Shown here: positions 44,169-55,137 of the stretch, one piece after another | Position numbering within the stretch: position 1 is the stretch's first letter | Layout: each line of letters opens with the position of its first letter | DNA from: Cordilura impudica | Lineage: Eukaryota; Arthropoda; Insecta; Diptera; Scathophagidae | NCBI GenBank assembly: GCA_963682025.1 | Contig: OY821520.1 | Location: 240,519,414 to 240,583,413, forward strand | Direction: 5' to 3' | DNA length: 64,000 nucleotides | The notes under the pieces: model-generated | Told to the model about the DNA's origin: nothing | Seen by the model: the letters and a program-made list of their open reading frames with translations, nothing else | Databases searched by the model: none | Translations under genes and position numbers: made by a program

Positions 44169-44689
44169 ACTTTAATAAAGCAGACATCTTTTTTAATGTA
44201 CCACCTTTCAATATATCGAAGGGACTGCCATAAGTTTTTAATTTTTTGTAGTTTTCAAAAGAATACACCTAATTGAAATTTGAAAATATATTTCATAATT
44301 ACCAATTGCTGATTGACTGTAGGTTATTTCCCAGTTATTAACAGGGTAATTCCTCAATGTGTGACATCATCCAAAAGGCTAAAAAATTCATAATTAAATA
44401 ATACGTTCTATAAAATAATTTCACAGACGTTAAGGAGAGTACCCGGATTAGAAAGTCTGTTTTTAAGTAAAATACTTAATTTTGCACCTTATATATGCTA
44501 ATACTCCACATTTCAGCATAATTCAGCTCTTAAATTAAAATATACACAAAAAAGGAACGAAATGGACCAATCCGATTGCTCCAAATTGTATTGGTGTATG
44601 TTCCAAACTCAAAGTCATTGGATTGGCTGATCAAAATTAAATTTAAGTTAATTTTTTTTTTCATTTGTAATCTGTATTATATGTATATA
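44169..44689. other. Unassigned stretch right of the hAT nest
   Basis: AT-rich; no gene or repeat family recognised. Confidence 0.4.
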
Positions 44690-45560
44690 AAATTAATTTT
44701 CTGTTTGTTTTCAACGGATTTCTCCGAAATTTGGTACACACGATCTCTGTACTCCAGGATAGGTCGCCATATGATTCTTACCGGTCACGCCTACTTTTAC
44801 GCCCATTTTTTGTATACAATTCATTTTCTGTTTTTTGGTATAATTGTTCGCTATACAAATGTTTATTTTTCAACGGATTTCTCTGAAGTTTGGTACGCAC
44901 AATCTCTGTACTCCAGGCATGGTCATCATGTCATTCTTGCGGCCACGCCTACTTTTACGCCCACTTTTTGTATACAATTCATTTTCTGTTTTTTGGTATA
45001 ATTGTTCGCTATACAAATTTTTATTTTTCAACGCATTTCTCTAAAATTAGGTACGCACGATCTTTGTACTCCGGGAAAGGTCGCCATATGATTCTTACCT
45101 GCCACGCCTACTTTTACGCCCACTTTTTGTATACAGTTCATTTTCTGTTTTTTTTTTTGTATATTTGTTCGCTATACAAATTTTTATTTTTCAACGGCTT
45201 TCTCTGAAATTTGGTACGCACAATCTCTGTACTCCAGACAAGGTCGCCATATGCTTCTTACCGGGTACGCCTAATTTTGCGCCTACTTCTACGTATATAA
45301 AATTTATTTTTTTTCCTTTTGTTTCTTTGTTTGACTGTATACAAACTTTTATTTTTCAACGCCTTTCTCTGAAGTTTGGTACACGTGATCTCTGTACTCC
45401 AGCAAAGGTAGATTATATATCTTTCTGGCCACGGCTACCTTTACGCCAACTTTTTTATAAAACTCTTTTTCTGTTTTTTTTTTTTTTTTGTATATTTGTT
45501 CGCTTAAAAATTTGTATTTTTCAACGGATTTCTCTGAAATTTGGTACACACGGGAATAAC
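44690..45560 (+). repeat. Satellite-like array of about 160 bp units
   Basis: TTTTTCAACGGATTTCTCTG marks unit starts at 44712, 44871, 45029, 45192, 45357 and 45522, spacing 158-165 bp. Units contain ATCTCTGTACTCCAG, CACGCCTACTTTTACGCCCA and TTTTCTGTTTTTT. The overlapping plus-strand frames are repeat translations, not genes. Confidence 0.9.
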
Positions 45561-45804
45561 TTTACGATGAACAAATTTCCCAAATTTAAAAAAAGGTCCC
45601 CAAAACAAGTGAACAAATTCCCCATTTTTTTAAAAACAAAATAAAAAAATGAATTTACTCCCACAATTCGTTCTTAAATTTTTTCACATTTTTATTTAAT
45701 GAATTTTGTTAAATATTTATTTAGTGAAAATTTGCATACTGATCTCAATATCTGTCCTGCAATATACGCATTTAAAATCTGTATTCTTTTCAATAGCATC
45801 ATTT

Positions 45805-45922
45805 CGACGCGCTCGCGGAATGCAGCTCAGCAAGCTTTGTTAAGAGAAGCGGAAATGCCTGAATCTACTCAAGTGCGTCTAGAAATCCAGCGGCTAAGAC
45901 AAGCTGAATCCAGGGAATCTTA
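45805..45922 (+). pseudogene. Possible Helitron-type protein fragment
   Basis: Encodes RNAAQQALLREAEMPESTQV and RLEIQRLRQAESRES. The alternating R..A...R..E.PE.....R pattern is like repeat regions of animal Helitron-type helicase proteins. Only about 40 residues, so this is tentative. Confidence 0.3.
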
Positions 45923-46284
45923 AACTCCTTAAACGACTGTTTTTCTCATAGACAATGTTATGTCGCCTGTTCCAGAGTATAATATTTTCGTAAATGCACC
46001 AGAAGGAAAAACCAGAAATGTATATCACAAAGCTCTAGAATAACTAAAATTTGTAACTAAAGTTAGTTTTTTAATCGACCTTTTTTCCAGTTCTTTTTAT
46101 TAGCAATTTCTACATACAGGCTTTTAAGGTCATTTGTTTTTATATAAATAAAAGATTATTATTTCATTTTTTTTTTTTATTTTGCTTCAATCATCATCGG
46201 TGTGACACATACAAACACATTTTCACTAATACCACTACAATGCTTGTCATGCATTTTGACCGTGTATATCCCGCTTTAATGTGC

Positions 46285-46680
46285 CTTAATGTTCACACAG
46301 AGAAATTTTTGCCTTTCGATTTCTTTTGCTTCCAAATTCTTAAATTTTTGACAGTTCCTCTTATTTAGTTTGTGTGAAAAGAATTTACATATTATTGGTT
46401 CAAAGTGAAAAATCTATTTGTGTGAAAAAAATGGAAGTCAAAGAAAAAATAAATAATAAAAAAATAATATAAATGAAATAATAATAATAATTTTCACAAC
46501 GAAGCAAAGAATGAAAAGAAATGATAATCTGCAGCTAACTTCGTGTTTATAATTACGAATGGCACAACAAAACGAATTGACGAGTACAAGCAACTTCGTA
46601 CTAAATACTACTCTTCTTTCCCCTTTCTCCTACAAACTCAAGAATTGCGCAACAAAAATTGCCTTATTTGAACTGGGACG
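46285..46680 (+). mobile_element. MITE family M3, copy b
   Basis: Matches 5405-5795 (TGTTCACACAGAGAAATTTT, GCAGCTAACTTCGTG, ACTACTCTTCTTTCC). The right end is TTGCCTTATTTGAACTGGGA; the left tip is degenerate. Confidence 0.7.
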
Positions 46681-46799
46681 TAGTTCCCACTTGTAACATT
46701 TGAAATTTTGTTTTCCCCTTTGATTGTTGTTTTTATATGCACCATTTTTGACAGAACTATTATTACTATTTCTGCACCATTTTGGGTTTTCTTTCAGCT

Positions 46800-47317
46800 T
46801 CTAACGGCTTCACCTTTAAATTTTAAATTGTGGTAACGAATCTTTTGTCTCCATAGCAACTACAAACTGTTCGTAACTTTTTGGCAAACTTGATAGAAAG
46901 ACAATTACCATCAATTCATCCTGGAGTTGGATTCCCACCTCTGCTAATTTATCCACAGCATTCCAAGTTATTTTTTACGATATGTGACCATATTTTCGCT
47001 AACCGGGCCACTTGGATGATGTATTTCCTCTAGATTTTCCAAGCTTCATTTGACGTTTTACATAATTTCAGGTGATTCAACTGTGATGCCTTCACACTAA
47101 CGGTAACAGTGGCCAACGCCTTTTCACCTAGTTGATCCCATTCATTTATTTTCTTAGCGTCATCTCTGGTCGATTTTCCACAAACTACATTCCACAGACA
47201 CGAGTGAATTAAAACACTTATCATCTGGATACACCAAGAGTCATAATTCTTTTCATCAAGTTTATCGATTTGATATAGCGAATTCATGTTTCTTTTTTTC
47301 GTACCGCACAATTTCAT
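46800..47317 (-). pseudogene. Copia-type LTR retrotransposon Gag fragment
   Basis: Minus strand from 47317: YQIDKLDEKNYDSWCIQMIS, VLIHSCLWNVVCGKS, then WDQLGEKALATVTVSVKASQ and KTSNEAWKI, the N-terminal Gag region (UBN2-type) of Ty1/copia elements. It continues past a frame break as LEEIHHPSGPV at about 47030, then decays. It is directly downstream of a copia primer-binding site. Confidence 0.82.
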
Positions 47318-47387
47318 GTCTTTTTTTTTTTAATTATCGAAAAAAAAAATCTTTAATAACGTTTAACTTTACTCTTCTAAGCAAGCT

Positions 47388-47401
47388 CTGGGCCCATAAC
47401 C
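47388..47401 (-). promoter_or_regulatory. Copia-type primer-binding site (internal initiator tRNA-Met)
   Basis: On the minus strand GGTTATGGGCCCAG, the sequence Drosophila copia uses to prime from an internally cut initiator methionine tRNA. It is immediately preceded by what should be the LTR 3' end (...TTGGTTCAAACA). The LTR therefore lies at 47402 to about 47650; its outer boundary is not clear. Confidence 0.78.
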
Positions 47402-47699
47402 TGTTTGAACCAAAAATCAGAATTCACAGAGAAGGTTAAGTAACAAACACGAACACACGATGTTATCATTAGAACGTTTATTAAAGATTACTATGGTTAA
47501 AAAATAATGATATAAGAACAAGTTCAAATTCATGACATGGTTGTATTTTTAGCAGAAATAGTCGCATTGGTTATTGATAACTCTACTGAATTCAAAAGCA
47601 ACATACTTCAACAAATCACGGTTTTTTATTTTTCGTCTTCTCAAAATTATAAAAAAAACTTATGACAATCGATTAATGATTTAAAATATTTTTTTCCTT

Positions 47700-50600
47700 T
47701 TGATTTAAAAAAGGGAACAAGGAGTTTAGGGGCAACTCTCCGATTTTATTTTTTTTTTTGTTTTGGAAGGATAGGGGTTTTTGGGGTGATTCTAAGAAAA
47801 TATTTTTTTTTCGTCGGTCGAGCTTATTTCCCGAGTTATGGACTTCCGAAGTTTTGACATGGACTTGTATATAACTTTGTTATTTAGTATCGGATTTCAG
47901 CAATATATTTATATATATCATTTTAAAGCCTACCTGAGTGCCTTTTATTTGATATTTTCAAATTTAAAATCTATTAACCCGTTATGAACCTATTTCAAAT
48001 TTTGTATTTTTGTAACAGTTTTTTCGGCTTAAGTGGATTTTAGTGGCAACTCCCCGATCGATTTCAAATTCTCACCACTTATAAAACATTTTATTGCGAT
48101 TCTAGGAAAATATTTTTTTTTCGTCGGTCGAGCCTACTTCTCGAGTTACGGACTTCCGAAGTTTTGACATGGATTTGTATATAACTTTGTTATTTAATTA
48201 CTCTCCGATTTTTTTTACTTTTTTAGGGGGGGTAGGGGCTTTTGGGGTGATTCTTGGAAAATATTTTTTTCGTCGGTCGGGCCTATTTCCCGAGTTATGG
48301 ACTTCCGAAGTTTTGACATGGACTTATATATAACTTTCTCATTTACTATCAGATTTATTTATATATATTTATCATTTGAAAGCTTACTTGTGTGCCTTTC
48401 ATTTGATATTTTTAAATTTAAAATCTATTAACCCATTATGAACCTATTTCAAATTTTGTATTTTTTTCTTACAAATGGAATTATATCGTAAACAGACGTA
48501 TATCATGTGTGCTGGGTCCATTAGCTTCATTTTGACATATATTTCGACCTCTTAATCCTTTCAGGACCGGATATATTAGGGATTTTACTTACACTTTTTA
48601 GTTTTTTCGAAATATATATTCCTATTTTTACGGTATTTCAAATGTTTCATACCTTTTTATAAAAAATCGCGCGATTTTTTATAAAAAATTTTCATAATAT
48701 AATGGAAATATATTTCTAGTGGGTTAATTCCTCAATGTATTTGTTGTGTTCTTTTGAAGCGCGCAGGCGAAAATTTTTTATAAAAAATCGCGCGATTTAT
48801 CAAAAATTTTCATAATATTAAAATATATTTTTAGTGGGTTAATTTTCGTAAAAAAATTATATTATATCTGAAAGGGTTAAGAGGTCGAAATATATATCGA
48901 ATTAAAGCTACTGGACCCAGCTTTTATTCAGTTTACGTAAAAGCACACATGTCTGTTTACGAGATAATTCCGTATTTAAGAAAAAAACTATTGTAAAAAT
49001 ACAAAATTTAAAATAGGTTCATAATGGGTTAATAGATTTTAAATTTAAAAATATCAGATAAATGGCACTCAAGCAAGCTTTCAAATGATATATGTATATA
49101 TATATATCGCTAAAATCCGATAGTAAATAACAAAGCTATATACAAGTCCATGTCAAAACTTCGGAAGTCTATAACTCGGGAAATAAGCTCAACCGACGAA
49201 AAAAAATATAATAAAATGGGCTTAAGTCTAGTTTAGGGGCGATGCCCCGATCGGTTAAAAATTTTTACCACTTATAAAACTTTTTAATGTGATTCCAGGG
49301 AAATATTTTTTTTTTTTGTCGGCCGAGCCTATTTTCCGAGTTATGGACCCCAAAGTTTTGATATTGACTAGTGTATAACTTTGTTATTTAGTATCGGATT
49401 TCGACAATATATATATCGTTGGAAAGTTTATTTGAGCGCCTTCTATGTGGTATTTTAAAATTTGAAATCCATTAACCCATTATGAACCTATTGCAAATTT
49501 TGCATTTTTGTGAGAGAGTATTTTTTTTAATATGGGATTATCTCATAAATAGACGTATGTCATGTATGGTTTTATATTAACTGAATAAAAGGTAGGTCCA
49601 CAAGCTTTATTTCGATGTATCTCATGGCAACTTAACCCTTTTAGAACCGGATATATTTGGTATTTTATCTTCATTTTTAAGGCTTTTTGAAAAATTTATT
49701 CCTAATTCTAGCCTGCAGCGCTTTAAAACAACACAACAAAATTCTTTATCCGTCCTATTATGAAAATTTTTTAGAAAAAATCTAAAAAATTTTCGCCTGC
49801 GGCGCTTTAAAATAAGACAACTAATTGTTTGTATTTTTTAAAACAACACAACAAAATTCTTTATCCGTCCTATTATGAAAATTTTTTAGAACAAATCGCG
49901 CGATTTTTTCTAAAAAATTTTCGCCTGCGGCGCTTTAAAATGACACAACTAATTGTTTATATTTTTTAAAACAACACAACAAAATTCTTTATCCGTCCTA
50001 TTATGAAAATTTTTTAAATCAATAAAGTTGCCACAATTTAAAAAAATAATATAAATTTTAACTACCTTCGAAATACAAATATATTTTCCAAAAAGCATTA
50101 CAAATATAACTAAATATATAAAATAAATACACAAATAAAATAAAAAAATATCAAAAATCCATAAAATATCAATATATTTTTCAAAAAGCATAAAAATGTA
50201 GATAAAATACCAACTATGTCCGGTTCTGAAAGGGTTAAGTAGTCATGAGATACATCAAAATAAAACTTATGGACCTACCTTTTATTCAGTTAATATAAAA
50301 CCATATATGATATACGTCTATTTATGAGATAATCCCATATTAAAAAAAAAACTCTCACAAAAATGCAAAATTTTCAATAGGTTCACAATGGGTTAATGGA
50401 TTTCAAATACCACATAGAAGGCGCTCAAATAAGCTTTCCAACGATATATATATTGTCGAAATCCGATGCTAAATAACAAAGTTATACACTAGTCAATATC
50501 AAAACTTTGGGGGTCCATAACTCGGAAAATAGGCTCGACCGACAAAAAAAAATATTTCCCTGGAATCACCCCAAAAGCCCCTACCCCATCCAAAAAAAAC

Positions 50601-50722
50601 TAAAATATCGGGGCATCGCCCCCTAAACTAGACTTGTTCCATAAAATGTTTTATATGTAAGTGGTGAGATTTTGAAACCGATCGGGGAGTTGCTCCTAAA
50701 CTACACTTAAGCCAATATGTTT
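47700..50722. mobile_element. Foldback-type element with long inverted arms (outer)
   Basis: Forward units (47712, 48020, 48200 on) carry CGTCGGTCGAGCCTATTTCC, GACTTCCGAAGTTTTGACAT and ATTAACCCGTTATGAACC. Their inverse follows at 48880-49215 after a loop of about 300 bp, and the outer right end is at 50636-50722 (AACTACACTTAAGCC, inverse of GGCTTAAGTGGATTT at 48012). No ORF of note. The gap between is filled by a second foldback copy. Confidence 0.65.
49224..50635. mobile_element. Foldback-type element (inner), related subfamily
   Basis: Arms 49224-49700 and 50200-50635 are inverse copies with private bases relative to the outer element: GATATTGACTAGTGTATAAC and GCGCCTTCTATGTGG. Tips AAGTCTAGTTTAGGGGCGAT. 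The loop (49720-50010) holds three direct repeats of CAACAAAATTCTTTATCCG at about 49736, 49850 and 49978. Confidence 0.75.
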
Positions 50723-51459
50723 TATTTAAAATCCATTAATTATTAAGAATTCTTTAAATTTATAACTTTTTAATTTCTGAACACAATATTCTACTCTCCC
50801 TATTTATTTAGTACTAAAATTATTTTCCACATTTTTTTCTCAAACACTGTTTTACTATTCAAACAACACTGTGCGCGTAATAAATGTACAAAACAAATTG
50901 TTTTTATAAAATATAAATTATTTAATTCATTTACCTTAATTTTATTTGCAAATCCAAATCGAAGAGACCACTTTAAATGTACGAGTAATTCAGAATAATT
51001 GTGAAACTAGTTTGGAAGAGAAAAACTAACACGAATTTCTTAAGAGAAAGCTTGACGATGTCGTCAAATCCAATTTGTTTGTATTTCTTAGAATTTTATC
51101 ACTGCCACCACCAGTTCGTATTATTCACAAAAAATCACTGTCTTTGCAATTGTTCATTTAAATATTTATCTCTTATTTGTTTTATTTACTTATTGAATTG
51201 AATTTTTGTTTGTTTTGTTTACAATACAACTCTTTATGATATTAACACTTGCAACGATTGATCGAGACTGATGCAACGCTCTGTGTTACAATTAGTTTAT
51301 ATTGTCTTAATCTGCTACAAATGGTAATTTCCCTAGAATAACGGTTTGTTCCATCAGTTCTACTTTTAAATAATACGCCATTTTGGCGCAAAGACAAACA
51401 CAAAACAATTGGTACCATAAATAGTGTTGCCATATATTTTTATTAAGAAAAACTATTAA
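50723..51459. other. Unassigned stretch
   Basis: AT-rich. A 63-codon minus-strand frame (51433-51242) begins MATLFMVPIVLCLSL, signal-like, but has no other support and is not called. Confidence 0.35.
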
Positions 51460-52059
51460 GTCCCGGTTTTCATATGAAATTGTTCCTTCTGAAACTGTTT
51501 GAAATTTTCTTTTAAACTTTCATCCGTGTCTACACACTGAAATGTTTGTATTGAAATTCAAGATTTTTTCATGTTTACTTTATCATTTTATCTATTTATT
51601 TTATCATTTTATTTCATTCAAATTAACTTAATTTCAATTTATTATCATTCTTAACACAAACAAAACATAAAAATGAAAGAAAACTTAAAATAAAATGGTT
51701 TGAATTCTTCACGTTGAACACATGTGCGGAAAAAAAATATTTTTTTTTTCGATTTCTTGATAAAGATTTAATAAAATATAGTCCCTGAAGAGACTGGAAA
51801 AATACCAGCGAAACGTTGGATGATGAAAATTAAATAAATGGTTTTTATTTAAAATTGAAAAGTACATGACCTTAAAAGCCTAATTAGAGAATTCTAAAAC
51901 ACAGAAACTTAAAATAACTTCACTTTGACAATTGCGAAGCAAGAAACAAAAGAGAATTTCAGAGTACATGAAAGTATGTACCCCCTGCCATTCTTCTCTC
52001 CCGTCTCACCTATAAACTCAAGACTTTCAGCAAAAAAACTTTCATGTGTAAACCGGCAC
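51460..52059 (+). mobile_element. MITE family M4, copy a, with an internal insertion
   Basis: Ends GTCCCGGTTTTCATATGAAA and (reverse) GTGCCGGTTTACACATGAAA, TAA on both sides (51457-51459, 52060-52062). Compared with the 446-bp copy at 60221-60666 it carries about 150 extra bp near 51720-51860 that include a hammerhead motif. Confidence 0.8.
51781..51821 (+). ncRNA. Hammerhead ribozyme motif inside a MITE
   Basis: C51785-TGAAGA (position 7 is free in the consensus), stem II with G51792-C51809 closing CUGG/CCAG and a 7-nt loop, GAAA 51810-51813, self-complementary ACGU as stem III, cleavage expected after U51817. Stem I is GUCC (51781-51784) with GGAU (51818-51821), 4 bp including one G-U. All core nucleotides are present. 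Confidence 0.7.
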
Positions 52060-52062
52060 TAA

Positions 52063-53100
52063 GGCCACTATACTATCGTGAATATCGATGGTTTGTAACT
52101 ATCGCGCCCATCGATGGTTTTGAAATGACTGTCGATAGTTTTCGATATTTTTTGTATGGCAAGGCTGTAGTGCAAAAGATAGAATAAGGCTGCTGATGGC
52201 AACTATGTTGCGCCAATTTTATGTTGAATGGTAACAAAGACGCGACGCTTTAAAATCAAGAGAAAATTTTCACTTTTTTATATTATAAAATGGATAGTTT
52301 TATAATGAAAAAAGCAAGAAATGGTAAGTACATTTACAAAACTTTAGATATTTATAATTGCAAATTGTAAGTTTTAAATCTTTTAGAGACAAAAACAAAT
52401 GAAAAAGCTGCATGTGGTAGTGCTGATTCGAAGGAATGTGTTTTGGTAGCAAACGCCAAGCCTGGTAGCAATAAACGCAAAAATGGTTTTTCTAAGATAA
52501 TGAAAAAATTTATTTGTATTTATTTGTAAAATAATTGTTTTATAAGTAGGTATGGAAGTATTTCACAAAGTCGCAAGACAAAAAGCTTGCTTAAAGCAAC
52601 AAATGTGGTAAGGAATATAAAACTAGTGGCAATACTAGTAATTTGTATGGAAGTATTTCACAAAGTCGCAAGACAAAACGCTTGCTTAAAGCAACAAATG
52701 TGGTAAGGAATACAAAACTAGTGGCAATACTAGTAATTTGCTGCACCATATAGCCAGATTCCACCCAAATTGTGATAATAATAATGATGACGCAAATGAT
52801 GAAGCTTCTGAATTAACTGCTTCCACTTCCAGCACTTCAAATAGTAGTAGACAATCCAGCATAAGATCGGATCGGATATAAATATATATGTGTATGTGTG
52901 TGTGTAAAATTATCTTTTTACATATTAAAATTCAAACTAAAAATCAGTTTTTAAGATTTTTTATTTAAAATCAACCAAATAATATCCCGCCCGGCCTTTT
53001 CACTTGTTTAAACTATCGAAAACTATCGATTATTATCGATGGTTCACTAAAAACTATCGCATACTATCGATGGTGCCAACTATCGATAGTTTCAGACCTC
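52063..53100 (+). mobile_element. hAT-like element D with ATCGATAGTT subterminal repeats, BED-finger remnant
   Basis: Both ends are packed with TATCGATGG/ACTATCGATAG motifs (52075-52145, 53015-53095). Coding remnants: MDSFIMKKARN at 52290 with a GTAAGT donor, an exon after TTTTAG at 52387, and VWKYFTKSQDK, KCGKEYKTSGNTSNLLHHIA and RFHPNCDN (about 52648-52780), a BED zinc finger. A 95-bp direct duplication lies at 52551/52646. No transposase core follows, so it is a deletion derivative. Exact tips not determined. Confidence 0.65.
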
Positions 53101-53562
53101 TATGTCAACCGCTTGACATCAGGCATCGTGTACGTGTGTTTGACATTAACCTATACATTTTCTGTACGACCTGTACAGCATTCATTTTTCATTTTACTTT
53201 GAAGTGTCAACAGCGGGAGAAACAGAATATAAAAAAAAGTGTTAATTTTAATGTGATTTCAAACTTATTTGCTTTTTAATAAATACAATTTTGTTATATA
53301 GGCCAAGTTTCCTAACGTTTTATTCAGAAAAGAATTTATTAAAAAATCACTTTTTCCATCCGTTCTGTTTGAAATCTCGTTTAAAGTGTGTACGTGCTTG
53401 ATGAGAAAATACAATACATTCATCAAAATCTCTCATCCAGCATGCCAAAAATCTAAAATTTTTGATTTTCCATCCAGCATCGTCGGTGTCACACATTCTA
53501 ACAAATTTTCACTAATACCACCATAATGCTGGATGGGAGTTTGATAAGTGTATACCCAGTCA
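53101..53562. other. Unassigned stretch
   Basis: Contains CATCCAGCATCGTCGGTGTC, also found in related form near 46195 (CATCATCGGTGTGACAC), so probably part of another dispersed repeat. No gene. Confidence 0.35.
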
Positions 53563-54366
53563 GCATTTTATGAAATTATTGATCATATTCGAGTCTTTTT
53601 CGACTCCTCTACGCGATTAAAACAGTCATAAATGAGCTCATTTTCTGATCATTAATGATACTTTTGTCGGGAGAAAATGGTACCCTACGCGCGACTCTTC
53701 TTGAAGAGTCTTTTATTACCCGCTTTTCTGATCATTTTCGAGTCATTTTTCAGTCGTATTTCTAATCGTTCACAAGTCTTTTTTGAGTCACATACTAAAC
53801 GTATTTCTGATCATTTACGAATCTTTTTCGAGTAATGTTTTAGTCGTATTCATGATCATTTACGAGTCTTTTTTGAGTCATTTTTTAGTCGTATTTGTAA
53901 TCGTTTGCAACTGTTTTTCGAATCATGTTTAAGTTATATTTCCGACCATTTGCGAGTCTGCTTTGAGTCATTTTTCAGTCGATTTGTAATCTTTTGTGAA
54001 CATTTTTCGAGTCTTTTTTCAGTCGTATTCTTAATCGTTCGCGAGTCTTTTTGGTATTTTTAATCATTTGCCTTAAAAAAAACTAAAATATTTAATTGAT
54101 GTAAATTATTCAAATAAGTTTATTTAAAAAGACATAAATTATTTTATTGAATTAAAAACAAAGTTATAAATAAATATTAAAAAGTTTGTTACAGAAATTC
54201 ATGCTATTTTGAAATTAGATAGATTAAAATTAAATAAGATAAAAAACATTAATTTAATATATGAATTCAGTTTGGACGTTTTCTTTTTGACACCTTTTGT
54301 AGAACAGCATTTGTAGAACAGCATTCATTTCTTTGTCCGTGCATTTAAATTTGAGATGGCAAATAT

Positions 54367-54828
54367 CTAAGACGAAAATAGCTTTCGAACAGCGGCTCTT
54401 AAAAATTGTGCGGGTCCTTCAGCGCCTGTTTTTGCAATGAATACTTTCTGAAAATATTTATGATATATGTATGATAAAATATGTTGAGCTTTAATACGTA
54501 CAAATTGCCTAAATTTATCATTATTAGATTGTACGTCAACATCGAATTTTTCTAAATCGTCCATTACGGCCAAAGGAAGTTTTTGGACTTCTTTATTTTC
54601 GTCGATTGTTATGGTGTCATTGTGGTGTTTTCTGTTTTCTAGCTTAACTGCGATAACCTCCTCTGTTAATTTGGTAAATGATCTTTTATTATCGTCCTTT
54701 AAATCTTTAATTTCATTTTTCATCTCCAAAATTTCAGACTTTAAAGACTTAATTTCATCGCGCAATTCAAGTACAAGACTTTGAAGGCAGTCGGATTGGG
54801 AAACGTTAACACTTTGCACTAAAAACAA
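54367..54828 (-). CDS. Coiled-coil protein with DUF4806-like C-terminus, carried on the CACTA-like element
   Basis: 153-codon open frame. Residues 12-70 are a heptad-like coiled coil (SLKSEILEMKNEIKDLKDDN). Residues 85-150 (LPLAVMDDLEKFDVD, then RQFVRIKAQHIL and AAVRKLFSS) follow the DUF4806 pattern LPL....L..L........ Q.......G.......VR.....F. Such proteins recur in transposon settings in insects; function unknown. It may be a 3' exon of the same transcription unit as the adjacent piece at 55121-54819. Confidence 0.5.
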   Translation of the reverse strand: MFLVQSVNVSQSDCLQSLVLELRDEIKSLKSEILEMKNEIKDLKDDNKRSFTKLTEEVIAVKLENRKHHNDTITIDENKEVQKLPLAVMDDLEKFDVDVQSNNDKFRQFVRIKAQHILSYIYHKYFQKVFIAKTGAEGPAQFLRAAVRKLFSS

Positions 54829-55137
54829 AATTGTTTTGTTTTTGTTTTGTTTGTAAAACAGTAACTGTTGTCTAAAGCATCACGTAAGCATATAACTTTG
54901 TTATTTATTTGATTAAGAGAAAATTGAATTTTATTATCGAAAGCGATGTCAGCCGCCCAATATATGTTAAAATTTCTCGAGTCGATTGGTTGCAAAAAAA
55001 AAAGAGCCGTAAGATTTTTAATTTCCATTCCGATAAAAACAGGAACATTGTTACAATTATTTATTTCTATTATTTTAACAATTTTATCATGAACCAAACA
55101 AAAGTTGTCAGGATCTCTCAAAGAAAAGAAGAAACCA

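Noticed and set aside
44576..45644. Overlapping plus-strand frames with Tyr/Phe-rich repeats
   Set aside because: Each repeats with the 160-bp satellite period; not genes.
51242..51433. Minus-strand 63-codon frame with signal-like start
   Set aside because: No homology, splice or repeat support; could be chance in AT-rich DNA.
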